Part shown: piece after piece, positions 1 to 21,687 of the stretch
How the letters are laid out: every line of letters begins with the position of its first letter
Position numbering within the stretch: position 1 is the stretch's first letter
Program-made: the position numbers and the translations under genes
Notes under the pieces: generated by a model
Seen by the model: only the letters and a program-made list of their open reading frames with translations
Told to the model about the DNA's origin: nothing
Database searches by the model: none
NCBI RefSeq assembly: GCF_000243695.2
Contig: NZ_AHMN02000013.1
Span: 341,001-405,000 of the forward strand
From: Leptospira kirschneri serovar Cynopteri str. 3522 CT
GTDB lineage: Bacteria; Spirochaetota; Leptospiria; Leptospirales; Leptospiraceae
Direction of reading: 5' to 3'
Length of the DNA: 64,000 nt

Positions 1-1360
1 TTCGATAGGCAATTTCAGAATCTAAAAAAGAAGTTTCAGATACTAAAAGTTCAAGACGGGAAACTGTTTTAAAACTGAAACCTCTTCTTTGAGAACTTAG
101 ATTGGATTCTGCGGAATTGCGTGCTTTTGAATATAGGGATAATAAACGAGCGGAGTTTAAGGAACTTTCATATGCTTTTCGAATTTCATCGGTTGCGATC
201 CTTTTTGTTTGAGACAATTGTAATTCTGCTTGTCTCAATGCAGATTCTGCCTGTTTAACTCCTGCCGTGATGGTTCCGGCGGATAATAGAGGCACGTTGA
301 TAGATAGTTGCATCGTAATGTCTTTATTTGGAGTTGTATTGTGTTCTGGAATTGTATAATAATTATTTAATGTAACCGAAGGTAAATGCCCACCCCAGGC
401 TTTTTTCAAATTGAATTCCGCCGCCTTTAAGTTTTCTTTTGCAGCGATTACGTCGTATCGTTTTGCGATTCTTTCTTCGGGTAATAGGTTTTGAGGAATG
501 GAGATTACTTCTTTAGGAATTGCCAATCGTAAACCACCTTCTCCGGCTCCTATAAGACTTTCCAGTGCCATTTCCGCCTGCTTTAACTGATACTTAAAAT
601 CTTCTAAATATGCTTCGGATCTGGAAAAATCCGCTTCGGCTCCGCTTAAGTCCGCTCTTGTAATTTTTCCCAAGGAAAAAAGTCTTCTTCTTTCTTGGAT
701 TGTTTTGCGAACCAAATCGGTCTTTTTTTCCTCCAAAAGAATGATTTCCTTTAATTGTAGAACATTATAATATGCTTGTGCAATTTCTAGATAGAGTCGC
801 CCAGATTCGTAACGGGCTTCATTCAGTCTCACGTTAGTTAGGGCACCAGCGGCTTTATAAGTAGTATATTGATTTATTCCGTTTAAGATGGGAATGCTTA
901 AAAGTAATCTCGTTCCAGGACCAACCGTAGGAGGAAGGCTGCTTGTAGAAGAGCTTCCGGTAAGAGGATTTGGTTCCGTATAAAAAGGATTAAAGTGGGA
1001 GTTGGGTCCCGGAATTCTATAGAATTTATTATACACTAAAGATAAAGAAGGAAAAAAGGAAGCGAACGCAGCAGCTTTTTGAGCATCTGCCTGTTGGATC
1101 GCTTCTTCTCTAAGGGCGATTCTTTCCGTTCTTTCCACCGCGAAAGCGTATAGTTCGTCTATAGTTAATTCCTGTTCGGGTAATATACTTTTGATCTTTG
1201 CGGTAGTTACCCCGGTTACCTCTTCTAACCTCGGTTCAACAATTCCGTCTCCTGTTCGAATTCCGGAATCGTCCGTACATCCGATTGCAAATACGAATAT
1301 AAAAAAGGAAACGAATGTAAAAAAAACGTTTTGGAATTTGAAATTTTTTTCTGTATCCAA
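1..1360 (-). CDS. TolC-family outer-membrane efflux lipoprotein (3' end cut by window)
   Basis: Outer-membrane channel component expected to work with an inner-membrane RND pump, which is encoded just upstream on the same strand. The reading frame is open from the left edge of the window and could extend to an ATG at 1465. I prefer the TTG at 1360, because it gives a compact signal peptide ending in a lipobox-like FAIGC followed by TDDSG. No strong ribosome binding site supports either start. The mature part opens with LTIDELYAFAVERTERIALREEA, typical of the first TolC helix, and has long amphipathic helices rich in Ala, Glu and Lys, with two related halves (the second contains AKENLKAAEFNLKKAWGG and then VPLLSAGTITAGVKQAES). 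The two-half pattern is the outer membrane efflux protein fold. The C-terminus lies outside the window. Family assignment is firm; the substrate is unknown. Confidence 0.85.
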   Translation of the reverse strand, partial: MDTEKNFKFQNVFFTFVSFFIFVFAIGCTDDSGIRTGDGIVEPRLEEVTGVTTAKIKSILPEQELTIDELYAFAVERTERIALREEAIQQADAQKAAAFASFFPSLSLVYNKFYRIPGPNSHFNPFYTEPNPLTGSSSTSSLPPTVGPGTRLLLSIPILNGINQYTTYKAAGALTNVRLNEARYESGRLYLEIAQAYYNVLQLKEIILLEEKKTDLVRKTIQERRRLFSLGKITRADLSGAEADFSRSEAYLEDFKYQLKQAEMALESLIGAGEGGLRLAIPKEVISIPQNLLPEERIAKRYDVIAAKENLKAAEFNLKKAWGGHLPSVTLNNYYTIPEHNTTPNKDITMQLSINVPLLSAGTITAGVKQAESALRQAELQLSQTKRIATDEIRKAYESSLNSARLLSLYSKARNSAESNLSSQRRGFSFKTVSRLELLVSETSFLDSEIAYR

Positions 1361-1743
1361 CTTATTTTTATAAGATGTTTTATACTTTAGGAATGATAAG
1401 GAATTCTTGTCATGGAATATAAGTTTATAATTATTTTTTAATGTATCTTTTGAAAATACGTGCATATTTTTAGTTTTACGGTTCGTTCTATTTGATTCGA
1501 TTAATTGTGAGTTTTCCAAATGCCTAAAGATGTGGAAACTCATACAATTTTTAACACTATCCAAAGTTTATAAATCTCTTTACGGATTCCTATAAAATTG
1601 AGCACCCATAAATCTTGTGACTAATTCGTTTTCGGTATAATCTTTCTTACTTAGAATTTCACATTATTGAAATGTAAACAATCGGGTACTTGATTATATA
1701 ATTCTAAGTAACATCTAATTGTTCAATTGGATCTACTTTAAAC

Positions 1744-4700
1744 TTATATTTTACTGGTCTTGGGTCGAGTTTTTACCTCCTTTTCTCCTAAATAGTACGC
1801 GGCGGGAACTACTAAAAGTGTAATCAAGGTTGAAAGTGTCATACCACCTAGTATGGTTACCGCCATCGGAATTCTAGTTTCTGCTCCCGGTCCAAGCGCC
1901 AACGCAGGCGGAATTGCCGCGGCGATAGAACTAAAAGAAGTCATCAACACAGGTCTTAAACGGATAGGACAACCTTCTCGGATTGATTCTTGAATATTTT
2001 TTCCAGTAGAACGAACGTGATTCACAAACTCCACAAGAAGGATAGAATTCTTTTTTACTAATCCTAAAAGAAGAATGAGTCCAATAAAACTATACATGTT
2101 AAAAGATTGTCCAAACACATAAAGTGCGACTAACGCACCTGTAAAGCTAAAAGGCATTGCAAGTAAAATGTAAAGAGGTTGTTTTAAACTGTTAAATTGA
2201 CTCGCAAGGATCATATAAGAAAGTAGAATTCCGAATAATAAAGCAAGAGTTAGACTGTTACCGGATTCTTTTGCAGTTTTTGCCGAACCGGTCATGGCGA
2301 CCGAATATCCCTCCGGAAGAATTTCTTTAGCAATCTCTAATGCTTTTTCCGTAGAAACGTTTTGACCCAAAGTAGGGGCGGGGTTTCCAAATACTCGGAT
2401 CGCCCTTTCTCGATTGATCCGAGTGATCGTTTTAAGTGCTTCTTTTTCTTGGATATTTATGACTTCTTTTAATTTTACAAATTCTCCAAATGTGTTTCTA
2501 ACTCCAATGTTCGGAATTACCGAGATGCTTTCTCCCTTTTCCCTTTGAATTTTGACTCTAACGTCGTAACTTCGGCCGTTTTCTGTAAAACGACTTACGT
2601 TTTTTCCTCCCATCAACGTTCCGACCGTATTTCCAACGTTAGCCATGCTTACACCTCTAAGGGCGGCGGCTTCTCGGTTCGTTACAAGTCTAAGTTCTTT
2701 TTGTCCCGCTACGTAGTCTGTATCTACGTCCAGTAGAATTTTACTTTCTTTGAGTTTATCTAAAATTTTTACAGAAAGTGAGGATAACGTGTTCCAGTCA
2801 GGACCAGTTAACACGAGTTCGATGGGATAACCCCTTCCTGCGGAAAATCCTCTTTGAGAAAGATCTTGCACGGAAAACGTAGCTTCCGGAACCAATTCTT
2901 TTAAATCTTTTCTTAATATACTAAATAAGGCGGCTTGGGTGACTTCTCTTCCTGTTTTAGGATTTTTAGGTCTGTGTCCCATTTCTTTCATCGTAATAAA
3001 AAACATTCCGGTATTTGCTTCCGTTCCTCCAAAACCACCTACGTTAGAGATATACTTTTCTATTTCTTTTCTTTGAATGAGATATTGTTCTACTTTTTTC
3101 ATGGTTTCGTCCGTTCTTTGTAAAGAAGAGCCTAAAGGAAGTCTAGCTCGAACAATAAAACGTCCCATGTCTTGAGGAGGAATAAATTCTTTCTTTAAGA
3201 GGAAAAAAAATCCAAGAGATCCAATAAACAAGACGGTGGAACCAAACACGATCCAGCGGGGAAATTTTAATACGAAGTCGATAGAACGTTCATAAAGAAA
3301 GATACTGTAATCTAAAAAACGTTCCATGATAGGATCCATCTTTTTAAAAATAGAAATTTTTGAAATCCATCGATTCCAAACTTCGTAAGCATTTGCAGAA
3401 AAGATAGATTTTTTATCGTTCTTTTTTTTATCCTCCGCATACAAGGAAGCGCGCATGGGAGTAAAACTGAGAGCTTCAAAAAGGGAAAGAAGAACTGAAA
3501 CTGAAATTGTAACGCCGAATTCTAAAAAATATCTTCCTATGATTCCTTTCATAAAAGCGACGGGAAGAAAGATGGCAACGACGGCTAACGTTGCCGCAAG
3601 AGCGGCAAATCGGATTTCAGTTGCTCCTTCCAGGGCGGCTTGAAACCAGGATTTTTTCATTTCTCTATGTCTGGTAATATTTTCTAGAACCATAATCGCA
3701 TCATCTACAACGATTCCGGTTGCCAGTGATAAACCTAACATAGTAAATGTGTTAATCGTAAAACCGGCAAAGTATAAAAACAAAAAAGTTCCAATTACAG
3801 AAGTAGGAATTGCGAGAAGAACGTTTCCGGTACTTTTCCAGTTTCCTAAAAACAATCTACAAACAAAACCGGTAAGGATAGCGGAAAAGATCAGAGTAAA
3901 TTCTAGTTCATTTACGCTGTCTCGGATATAACCTGTGTTGTCGTTAGAAACGGTAAGGTCGTAACCTTTGGGGAGTTTCGGTTTTAATTCTTTGACTTTG
4001 TTTTTGACAAGATCACCTACTTGAACCGCGTTTGCTCCTTTGAGCTTTTTGATACCGATTGCAACCGCAGAAATACCGTTAAATCTAGAGATTCTGCGAA
4101 CTTCGCCTAACCCATCTTCTACGATCGAAATGTCTTTTAAACGAATTGATCTAAAAAGGGGAGAACCGCTTCTTGAATTTAAGAATATATTTCCGAATTG
4201 TTCCGCGGTGGGAACTTCGCCAACTGCACGAAGACTGATTTCGTTTGTTCTATTTTCTAATCTTCCGGAAGGAACTTCTAAATTCTGTTCTTTTAAAGTG
4301 TTTACGATGTCGTCTACCGCGATTTCGTTTCTGGAAAGTTGGGTAGGATCTAAATAAACATTGATGGTTCTATCGACGTAACCGCCTAAAATGATTTCAC
4401 CCACACCTGGAATTTTCTGAAATTTATCTTTAAGAAAATCCTTTACGAATAACATTTTTTCTTTTTCGGATTTATCGACTGCGGTGAGAGAAACCCAGAT
4501 GATTGGGGTATCATCCGGATTGGATTTAGTAATAACAGGAGGGTCCATTTCTTCCGGAAGTTTATTGGAGACTTGGGCGAGTTTTGTTTGAATTTCTTGA
4601 ACGGCGACGTCTACGTTTCGACTCAGTTCTAATTCCACAGTGACCGCGGCGGAACCGTCTGAGGAAATCGATCTGACTTCGGTGACACCTTCAACCGTCA

Positions 4701-4911
4701 TAAGAACTTCTTCGATTGGATCTACGACGTCTGTTTCCATTACCTGTGCATTGGCTCCGGTGAGGGTGAGGGAAACGTTTACAACTGGAAAGTCGACGTC
4801 TGGCATTTGGGAAACGCCCATTCTGGAAAAACCAATCGATCCAAAAAGAATGATCGCTGCCATCATCATCCAAGAGAAAATCGGATTGCGTATAGAAACT
4901 GCGGAAAGCAA
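1744..4911 (-). CDS. RND-family efflux transporter (AcrB/MdtB-like)
   Basis: Inner-membrane proton-driven pump of the hydrophobe/amphiphile efflux (HAE) type. At 1055 residues it has the usual full length. It starts with a cytoplasmic-to-membrane stretch typical of the family (IRNPIFSWMMMAAIILFGSIG), then a periplasmic porter domain, a central block of membrane segments at about residues 335-560, a second porter domain, and a final membrane block from about 900. The proton-relay acidic pair is visible in GIVVDDAIMVLENI in the fourth membrane segment. The C-terminal block repeats the first (GLVKKNSILLVEFVN). The TolC-like gene follows after about 380 bases on the same strand, but no membrane-fusion protein lies between or upstream; it may lie beyond the left window edge. 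Substrate cannot be told from sequence. Confidence 0.95.
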   Translation of the reverse strand: MLSAVSIRNPIFSWMMMAAIILFGSIGFSRMGVSQMPDVDFPVVNVSLTLTGANAQVMETDVVDPIEEVLMTVEGVTEVRSISSDGSAAVTVELELSRNVDVAVQEIQTKLAQVSNKLPEEMDPPVITKSNPDDTPIIWVSLTAVDKSEKEKMLFVKDFLKDKFQKIPGVGEIILGGYVDRTINVYLDPTQLSRNEIAVDDIVNTLKEQNLEVPSGRLENRTNEISLRAVGEVPTAEQFGNIFLNSRSGSPLFRSIRLKDISIVEDGLGEVRRISRFNGISAVAIGIKKLKGANAVQVGDLVKNKVKELKPKLPKGYDLTVSNDNTGYIRDSVNELEFTLIFSAILTGFVCRLFLGNWKSTGNVLLAIPTSVIGTFLFLYFAGFTINTFTMLGLSLATGIVVDDAIMVLENITRHREMKKSWFQAALEGATEIRFAALAATLAVVAIFLPVAFMKGIIGRYFLEFGVTISVSVLLSLFEALSFTPMRASLYAEDKKKNDKKSIFSANAYEVWNRWISKISIFKKMDPIMERFLDYSIFLYERSIDFVLKFPRWIVFGSTVLFIGSLGFFFLLKKEFIPPQDMGRFIVRARLPLGSSLQRTDETMKKVEQYLIQRKEIEKYISNVGGFGGTEANTGMFFITMKEMGHRPKNPKTGREVTQAALFSILRKDLKELVPEATFSVQDLSQRGFSAGRGYPIELVLTGPDWNTLSSLSVKILDKLKESKILLDVDTDYVAGQKELRLVTNREAAALRGVSMANVGNTVGTLMGGKNVSRFTENGRSYDVRVKIQREKGESISVIPNIGVRNTFGEFVKLKEVINIQEKEALKTITRINRERAIRVFGNPAPTLGQNVSTEKALEIAKEILPEGYSVAMTGSAKTAKESGNSLTLALLFGILLSYMILASQFNSLKQPLYILLAMPFSFTGALVALYVFGQSFNMYSFIGLILLLGLVKKNSILLVEFVNHVRSTGKNIQESIREGCPIRLRPVLMTSFSSIAAAIPPALALGPGAETRIPMAVTILGGMTLSTLITLLVVPAAYYLGEKEVKTRPKTSKI

Positions 4912-5870
<959 letters not shown>

Positions 5871-6009
5871 AACAGTAAGAATTTCCCAAAAGCCTCTTCT
5901 GTAAACTTAAAAAAGAATAGATTCTTATGGAATCGATTCCTATGAATTTCGAAATCAATTTCCATTTAGAAAAATAGTTTCAGACTATAGTTTTTGAATT
6001 AGAAAAAAA

Positions 6010-6492
<483 letters not shown>

Positions 6493-6697
6493 GTCTTATA
6501 GAGAATTGACAGAGAATGATTCCTGAAAAATCATTGAGCCTTCTTAAATTGAAACCTAAACAGGGTCCAATAAAATTATGTTCTTCCGATTGTCTCTAAA
6601 ATTGTACGTAAAAATTTCGCATTACGGATCCAAATTTCTTATAAAGAATACGGATTTTTTGAGACGATTTTAGAGAAGGCTTTAATTCCAAGGAAAT

Positions 6698-8433
<1,736 letters not shown>

Positions 8434-8516
8434 ACGTAATACAGATTGACAAACTTTGAAAGAATCATAATTCTGTCTTGGGTTTAACGATCCAAACGGA
8501 ATTTGGAAATCCGTAG

Positions 8517-10930
<2,414 letters not shown>

Positions 10931-13202
10931 CTTTTTCCAGAAACACCCAACTCTCCGTAAGCCCAAGCAGTTTTCGGTTTCGATTCCAGACTTTCGAATC
11001 TTCTTGGTTTCCAAAAGGAGTTTCTAAAAGAATCCAACCGCTACCTATTTTTGTTTTTTGAGCGAGTTGAAAGAGGGAATCTTTTTTAGTATGAAAGAAT
11101 AATATTTTGGATCGATGTGAAATCGAAATTTCTCGAATGGGTTTTGATTTGAGAAAATGAAATCTACTTTTTTGATTCCAAGCTTCGAAATCTAAACCGG
11201 AATAAAAAATTTCCGTTTGAGGATAATCTTGCAAACATTGAAACGCCCAGCTGAGACAAGATTCGTCTTCTACAAAAACTTTTTTTAGGGGGCGTTTTTC
11301 TGTGGAATCGCAGTAGATTTTTTTAGAGGTTCTAAATGCGTTTGCAATTGTTTTGAACCCATACTTACATTTTCCAGAAAAAATCAAAGAATCTCCGTTT
11401 CGGAATATAAAGAAAAATTTATTGTTTATAATTTTATTTTTTGAGGGAAACCAATTCGGAGACTTATAGAGTAATACGTGGATTCCTAAAATTGTAAGAA
11501 AAAATAGAATACAAAAAATCGGATACCATCTTTTTCCGAACGTTTTATGTTTGTTTAAAGTAGAATATTCCGGTTTTTGAATTTTATGATTTGTGTTTTT
11601 CGATTTATCGTTTAGAGCCCCTGAGTTTTTTTGAAAAGCGGACAGGATCTGTTTTTGGAATGAAATCTTTGTTTTGAACATTTCCGGATTTGAATCACGA
11701 AGTAGAGGTGTTTCTTTTTTATAGTTTGGAAATAAAAGCACATTCTTTTTTTGTCTTATTGGTGATGGACACAATTGTATATTTTGTTTTATGAATATTA
11801 TATTTTTTGAATTAAAAATCTGATTATACGGGAGTCGATCTTTGGAATACGTTTGTTGAGATTCTCTTATATCGATGGAAATTGATTCGCTTTGTAAACT
11901 TGTCGTTTTGTTTTCTGTAAATTTTTCGTATGAACTCAGTGTTTCTTTTTTTATGGATCGTTTGGCGTCTCTGATATAATTTTTTTCTATAAAATAAGAA
12001 TAGTAGAATATTTTTATACACAGTAAGATCCAACCTATGATTCCTATCCAGGCTGCGTCTTTCATTTCCTTATAAAAACCGAGCGGTTTGGATAAGTTTT
12101 CTGATAAGTATATTAGAATTTGAATTAAGAATTCTGTAATGGACCAAATCGGTTCTGTTAATAAGATTAGTTTTGTTTTTTGTATAAGTAGAGAAAGATA
12201 AAGAATCGGAAGAAGTATTCCCGCTAAAGGAACCATGATTAAGTTGAGAAGAATGGATCCGAAACTGTAAGATTCAAACGAAAGGAGTAGGACGGGCATC
12301 GTGCCGAGTCCGGCAGAAAATGAAATCGATAAATTTTCTTTTAAAAAATAGGATATTTTATTTTCATCGGAAAGAAAATTACAGGCGATCTTAATTGGAT
12401 AAGAAAAGAAGAATATTCCTGCCACAGCTCCAAAAGAAAGACAAAACGAAACCGAATAAAATCGAGTAGGATCTACGAGCCATAAAATCCAGGCTGAACC
12501 GAGCAATAGATCGACTGGTCGTAATTTACGAAAGAATAATCCTTGGAATAACAGCATTCCTGCAAATATCCAGGCTCTTGCGAGTGAAGTCGGATAACCC
12601 AAAGCGGACAGATAAAAAAAACCTGTAAGAAGCGGAATGATTCTAGGTATGTTGTATCCTAAACTGGGAATCAAACTTAAAAGTCGGAATTGAACTCCCA
12701 TTAAAATTCCGAGATGTAATCCAGAGGCGGCAAACAAATGCAGAATTCCTCCTTCTTTTGCTTTCGTTTTAAATTCTTGAGAAAGTTGTTTGGATTCTCC
12801 AAAAATAAGTCCTAAAGCGATTCGATTGGAATTTTTTTCTAGTTCCGCTTCTTTTAAATCCAGTAAAATTTGTTCTCTGAATTTTTCTTGGAAAATCTTT
12901 TCCGGTTTTCCAAACGGATTTTTTTGGGAAACGTTGAAAGACTTTTTTTGCGGGTTTATGAGGAATTTTTCCGGAAAAGCAGTTAAAGCATATAAAAGAA
13001 AAAATATTCCAAAAATAAAATATTCTGAAATTTGAAATCGTTTTTTTAAAAATCGACTGATTGAAAATAAAACGATCGTGGAGCCGATCCAGAGTAGGAC
13101 GGTTCCGGGAAAAATTAGGTCTATAACGATTCCTGTAAGTGTTCCGAGTGAAAATTTCGAAAATGGAGAACAAGGAATCCAATTTCTAATATGTTTTTCC
13201 AT

Positions 13203-13675
13203 ACCTTTTTACGGTTATTGGTCCGATCGTTTTGGAAGTATTTTTGCCGATTTTTTTTGCAGAAATGTGGGAGTGATAGTTGCAGATAAATTTTGAGAAT
13301 GAGGGAACTCTAATTACAATAAATAGATATTTAAATGTCCGTAATGCGACTTAATCTGTGGGAACTACCACAAATCTATATTTTACGGTAAAACTTTGAA
13401 ATGTGGGTTCCACTGTTTTGAGTCTTTAAAAATTAGGATCAAACATTTTTATAGATGAATGTAGGAGTTCTTACTTTTAGAAAGATGTTTCTCTTATATC
13501 GAATTCACGTTAATTTAGAGATACGTAGTAGATCTAGATTGGAGTTGTTAAAAAAATCCATATCTACAAATGATTTCATCCAGTCTTTTAATGAAAAAAC
13601 GGAAGAAATAAATTTTTCGAAAACTTTATTGTTGAATAGCTGGATTATTTTAAAAAATAATAATATATTTATAGT
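13203..13675. other. Intergenic region with R5 short repeat
   Basis: Upstream region of the ComEC-like gene and downstream of trpS. It contains an R5-type repeat at about 13318-13400 ('gcgacttaatctgtgggaac' followed by a block ending in 'aaatgtggg'), which recurs at 37090-37165. A plus-strand frame at 13455-13679 starts inside this repeat-like sequence, has no ribosome binding site and no recognisable domain; I do not accept it as a gene. Confidence 0.5.
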
Positions 13676-16461
<2,786 letters not shown>

Positions 16462-16467
16462 GAGAAT

Positions 16468-17073
<606 letters not shown>

Positions 17074-17080
17074 CGCGTGA

Positions 17081-18411
<1,331 letters not shown>

Positions 18412-18413
18412 TT

Positions 18414-19186
<773 letters not shown>

Positions 19187-19267
19187 GATGGGTACTCCAA
19201 AAAAAATTAGTGCTGTTAACACAAAAATCTTGTGTCTATGTAGTGCAAACTACTTTTTTAAAAGGGC

Positions 19268-19684
<417 letters not shown>

Positions 19685-19688
19685 GAAT

Positions 19689-19721
<33 letters not shown>

Positions 19722-19747
19722 AAAGAGAATATTAGAGAAGAGGAAAC

Positions 19748-20932
19748 ATGAGAGCTTTACTTGAAAAACCGAATGATTTATTTAACCCGACGGAGAACCA
19801 TCTTGCGCTTCGAGAAAACGTTGCAAAGTTTGCAAAAGAAAATATGGACACTCAGGCAAAAGAACACGACGACCACGAAACTTTTAACTTATCTCTGTTT
19901 CGTAGAATCGGTTCTGAACTCGGACTTTTTGGGATTACCGTTCCAGAAGAGGACGGTGGAATGGGAATGGACGCGGTTGCCGCAGTTATCATTCACGAAG
20001 AATTATCCGCATACGATCCCGGTTTTACACTTTCTTATTTGGCCCACGAAGTATTGTTCGTAAATAATTTTTATCATAGTTCCAATGCTGCTCAAAGAGC
20101 AAAGTATCTTTCAAAAGTAATTTCCGGAGAATGGATCGGCGGAATGGGAATGACCGAGCCGGGGGCAGGGACAGACGTTTTAGGAATGAGGACGATTGCC
20201 GTAAAGAAAGGCGACAAATACGTGTTAAACGGTTCCAAACAATATATCACCAACGGGAACGTTGGAAGTGTTTTTTTAGTATATGCAAAAATGAATAAGG
20301 ATTCTAAAAGAACCACTTCCTTTCTGGTAGAAAGTTCTTTTCCAGGATTTAGCGTTGGTAAAAAAGAAGAGAAGATGGGAATGCGTTCTTCTCCAACAAC
20401 TCAACTTATATTCGAAGATTGTGAAGTTCCTGCGGAAAACTTAGTCGGTCAAGAAGACGGTGCCCTTGTTCACATGATGAGAAATTTAGAAATTGAGAGG
20501 GTAACCCTGGCGGCTCAATCTTTAGGTATCGCAAAACGTTGTGTAGACGTTATGGCGGATTACACGATTCGTCATAGAGAAGCTTTTGGAAAAAAACTTT
20601 CCGAGTTCGGACAAATCCAAAAACTTTTAGCGGAATCTTATGCAGATTATCAAGCGGCTCGAGCACTCGTATATCAAGTAGCAAGTGGAATTCATCCAGA
20701 AAATAGAAATTCTCTTGGCGCCGCCTCTGCAAAGTTAGTTGCTACTCAAATGGCGGAAAGAGTTTCTCGAAACGCCATTCAAGCGTTAGGCGGTTATGGA
20801 TATTGTCGAGAATATCCAGTAGAAAGATTACATAGGGATTCCATTCTTCTTTCGATCGGTGGGGGAACCAACGAAGCGATGCAAAAGAACATCGTCGCCG
20901 ATTTGAAAAAAATCTACGAAGGTACTCCTTGA
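19748..20932 (+). CDS. Acyl-CoA dehydrogenase
   Basis: Flavoenzyme that oxidises an acyl-CoA to the trans-2-enoyl-CoA, giving electrons to ETF. The 394-residue protein has the FAD and substrate signatures GGMGMTEPGAGTDV (131-144) and the C-terminal RDSILLSIGGGTNEAMQ. The usual catalytic glutamate position of short- and medium-chain enzymes (EGT) is Gly here; instead Glu250 in LEIERVTLAAQSLGIA occupies the position used by isovaleryl-CoA and long-chain dehydrogenases. That makes a branched- or long-chain substrate more likely. etfBA lies divergently upstream. Its TGA overlaps the TTG start of the next gene. Confidence 0.93.
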   Translation: MRALLEKPNDLFNPTENHLALRENVAKFAKENMDTQAKEHDDHETFNLSLFRRIGSELGLFGITVPEEDGGMGMDAVAAVIIHEELSAYDPGFTLSYLAHEVLFVNNFYHSSNAAQRAKYLSKVISGEWIGGMGMTEPGAGTDVLGMRTIAVKKGDKYVLNGSKQYITNGNVGSVFLVYAKMNKDSKRTTSFLVESSFPGFSVGKKEEKMGMRSSPTTQLIFEDCEVPAENLVGQEDGALVHMMRNLEIERVTLAAQSLGIAKRCVDVMADYTIRHREAFGKKLSEFGQIQKLLAESYADYQAARALVYQVASGIHPENRNSLGAASAKLVATQMAERVSRNAIQALGGYGYCREYPVERLHRDSILLSIGGGTNEAMQKNIVADLKKIYEGTP

Positions 20933-21624
20933 GTCGAAAGAACATTTCCCTTACCGAAAGTCTGGAAGAATATATCTTTCGGAATTCCGTAAGAGAACCG
21001 GATTCTTTTTTAAGATTGAGAGAAGAAACCGGTAGGTTGGCTCAGGCAAATATGCAAATCAGTCCTGAAGAAGGACAATTTTTAAACATTCTTACTAAAA
21101 TCAGCGGAGCGAAAAAGATTATAGAAATCGGTACGTTTACCGGTTATTCGTCCCTTTGTTTCGCTTCTGCTTTGCCAGAAGACGGTAAAATTCTTTGTTG
21201 TGATCTTAGCGAAGAATGGACAAATATAGCGCGTAAATATTGGAAAGAAAACGGTTTAGAAAATAAAGTTTTTCTAAAGCTTGGATGTGCATTAGAAACT
21301 TTGCAAGTGTTGATCGATTCAAAATCTGCACCGGCTTGGGCTTCCGATTTTACTTTTGGACCTTCTACGATCGATTTGTTTTTTTTAGACGCGGATAAAG
21401 AAAATTATCCGAACTATTATCCGTTGATCTTAAAACTTCTCAAACCGGGCGGACTTTTGATTGCGGATAATGTTCTCTGGGGTGGAAGTGTGTCTGATCC
21501 TTCTCATCAAGAACCTTCTACGATTGGAATTCGTAAATTCAACGAACTCGTGTATAACGATCCTTTGGTGGATGTCAGTTTAGTTCCGATTGCGGATGGG
21601 GTTTCGTTGGTGAGGAAGAGATAA
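20929..21624 (+). CDS. SAM-dependent O-methyltransferase (caffeoyl-CoA/catechol type)
   Basis: Class I methyltransferase of 231 residues. SAM-binding motif I is IIEIGTFTGYSSLCFA at about 64-79, the acidic motif follows in CCDLSEEW, and the metal-binding aspartate region is LFFLDADKENYPNYYPLILKLLKPGGLLIADNVLWGG. The family methylates hydroxyl groups on small phenolic or catechol-like substrates, but the real substrate here is unknown. It starts with TTG overlapping the TGA of the acyl-CoA dehydrogenase. A decayed partial copy of this gene lies 2 kb downstream (23632-23957). Confidence 0.9.
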   Translation: MSRKNISLTESLEEYIFRNSVREPDSFLRLREETGRLAQANMQISPEEGQFLNILTKISGAKKIIEIGTFTGYSSLCFASALPEDGKILCCDLSEEWTNIARKYWKENGLENKVFLKLGCALETLQVLIDSKSAPAWASDFTFGPSTIDLFFLDADKENYPNYYPLILKLLKPGGLLIADNVLWGGSVSDPSHQEPSTIGIRKFNELVYNDPLVDVSLVPIADGVSLVRKR

Positions 21625-21641
21625 CCGTAATTGATTTCGAA

Positions 21642-21687
21642 GATCCTTCCCTCGTTTGATATCGAAAAGAAGGAAGGATCGTTTTTT
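21642..21687 (+). terminator. Rho-independent terminator after the O-methyltransferase gene
   Basis: The inverted repeat GATCCTTCC (21642-21650) and GGAAGGATC (21672-21680) forms a 9-bp stem, with a 21-base loop that has some further pairing, followed by GTTTTTT. It lies 18 bases after the stop and partly overlaps the end of the convergent lipoprotein gene, so it may serve both strands. Confidence 0.8.

Noticed and set aside
4040..4357. Plus-strand frame of 105 codons
   Set aside because: It lies entirely inside the RND pump gene on the other strand and has no family.
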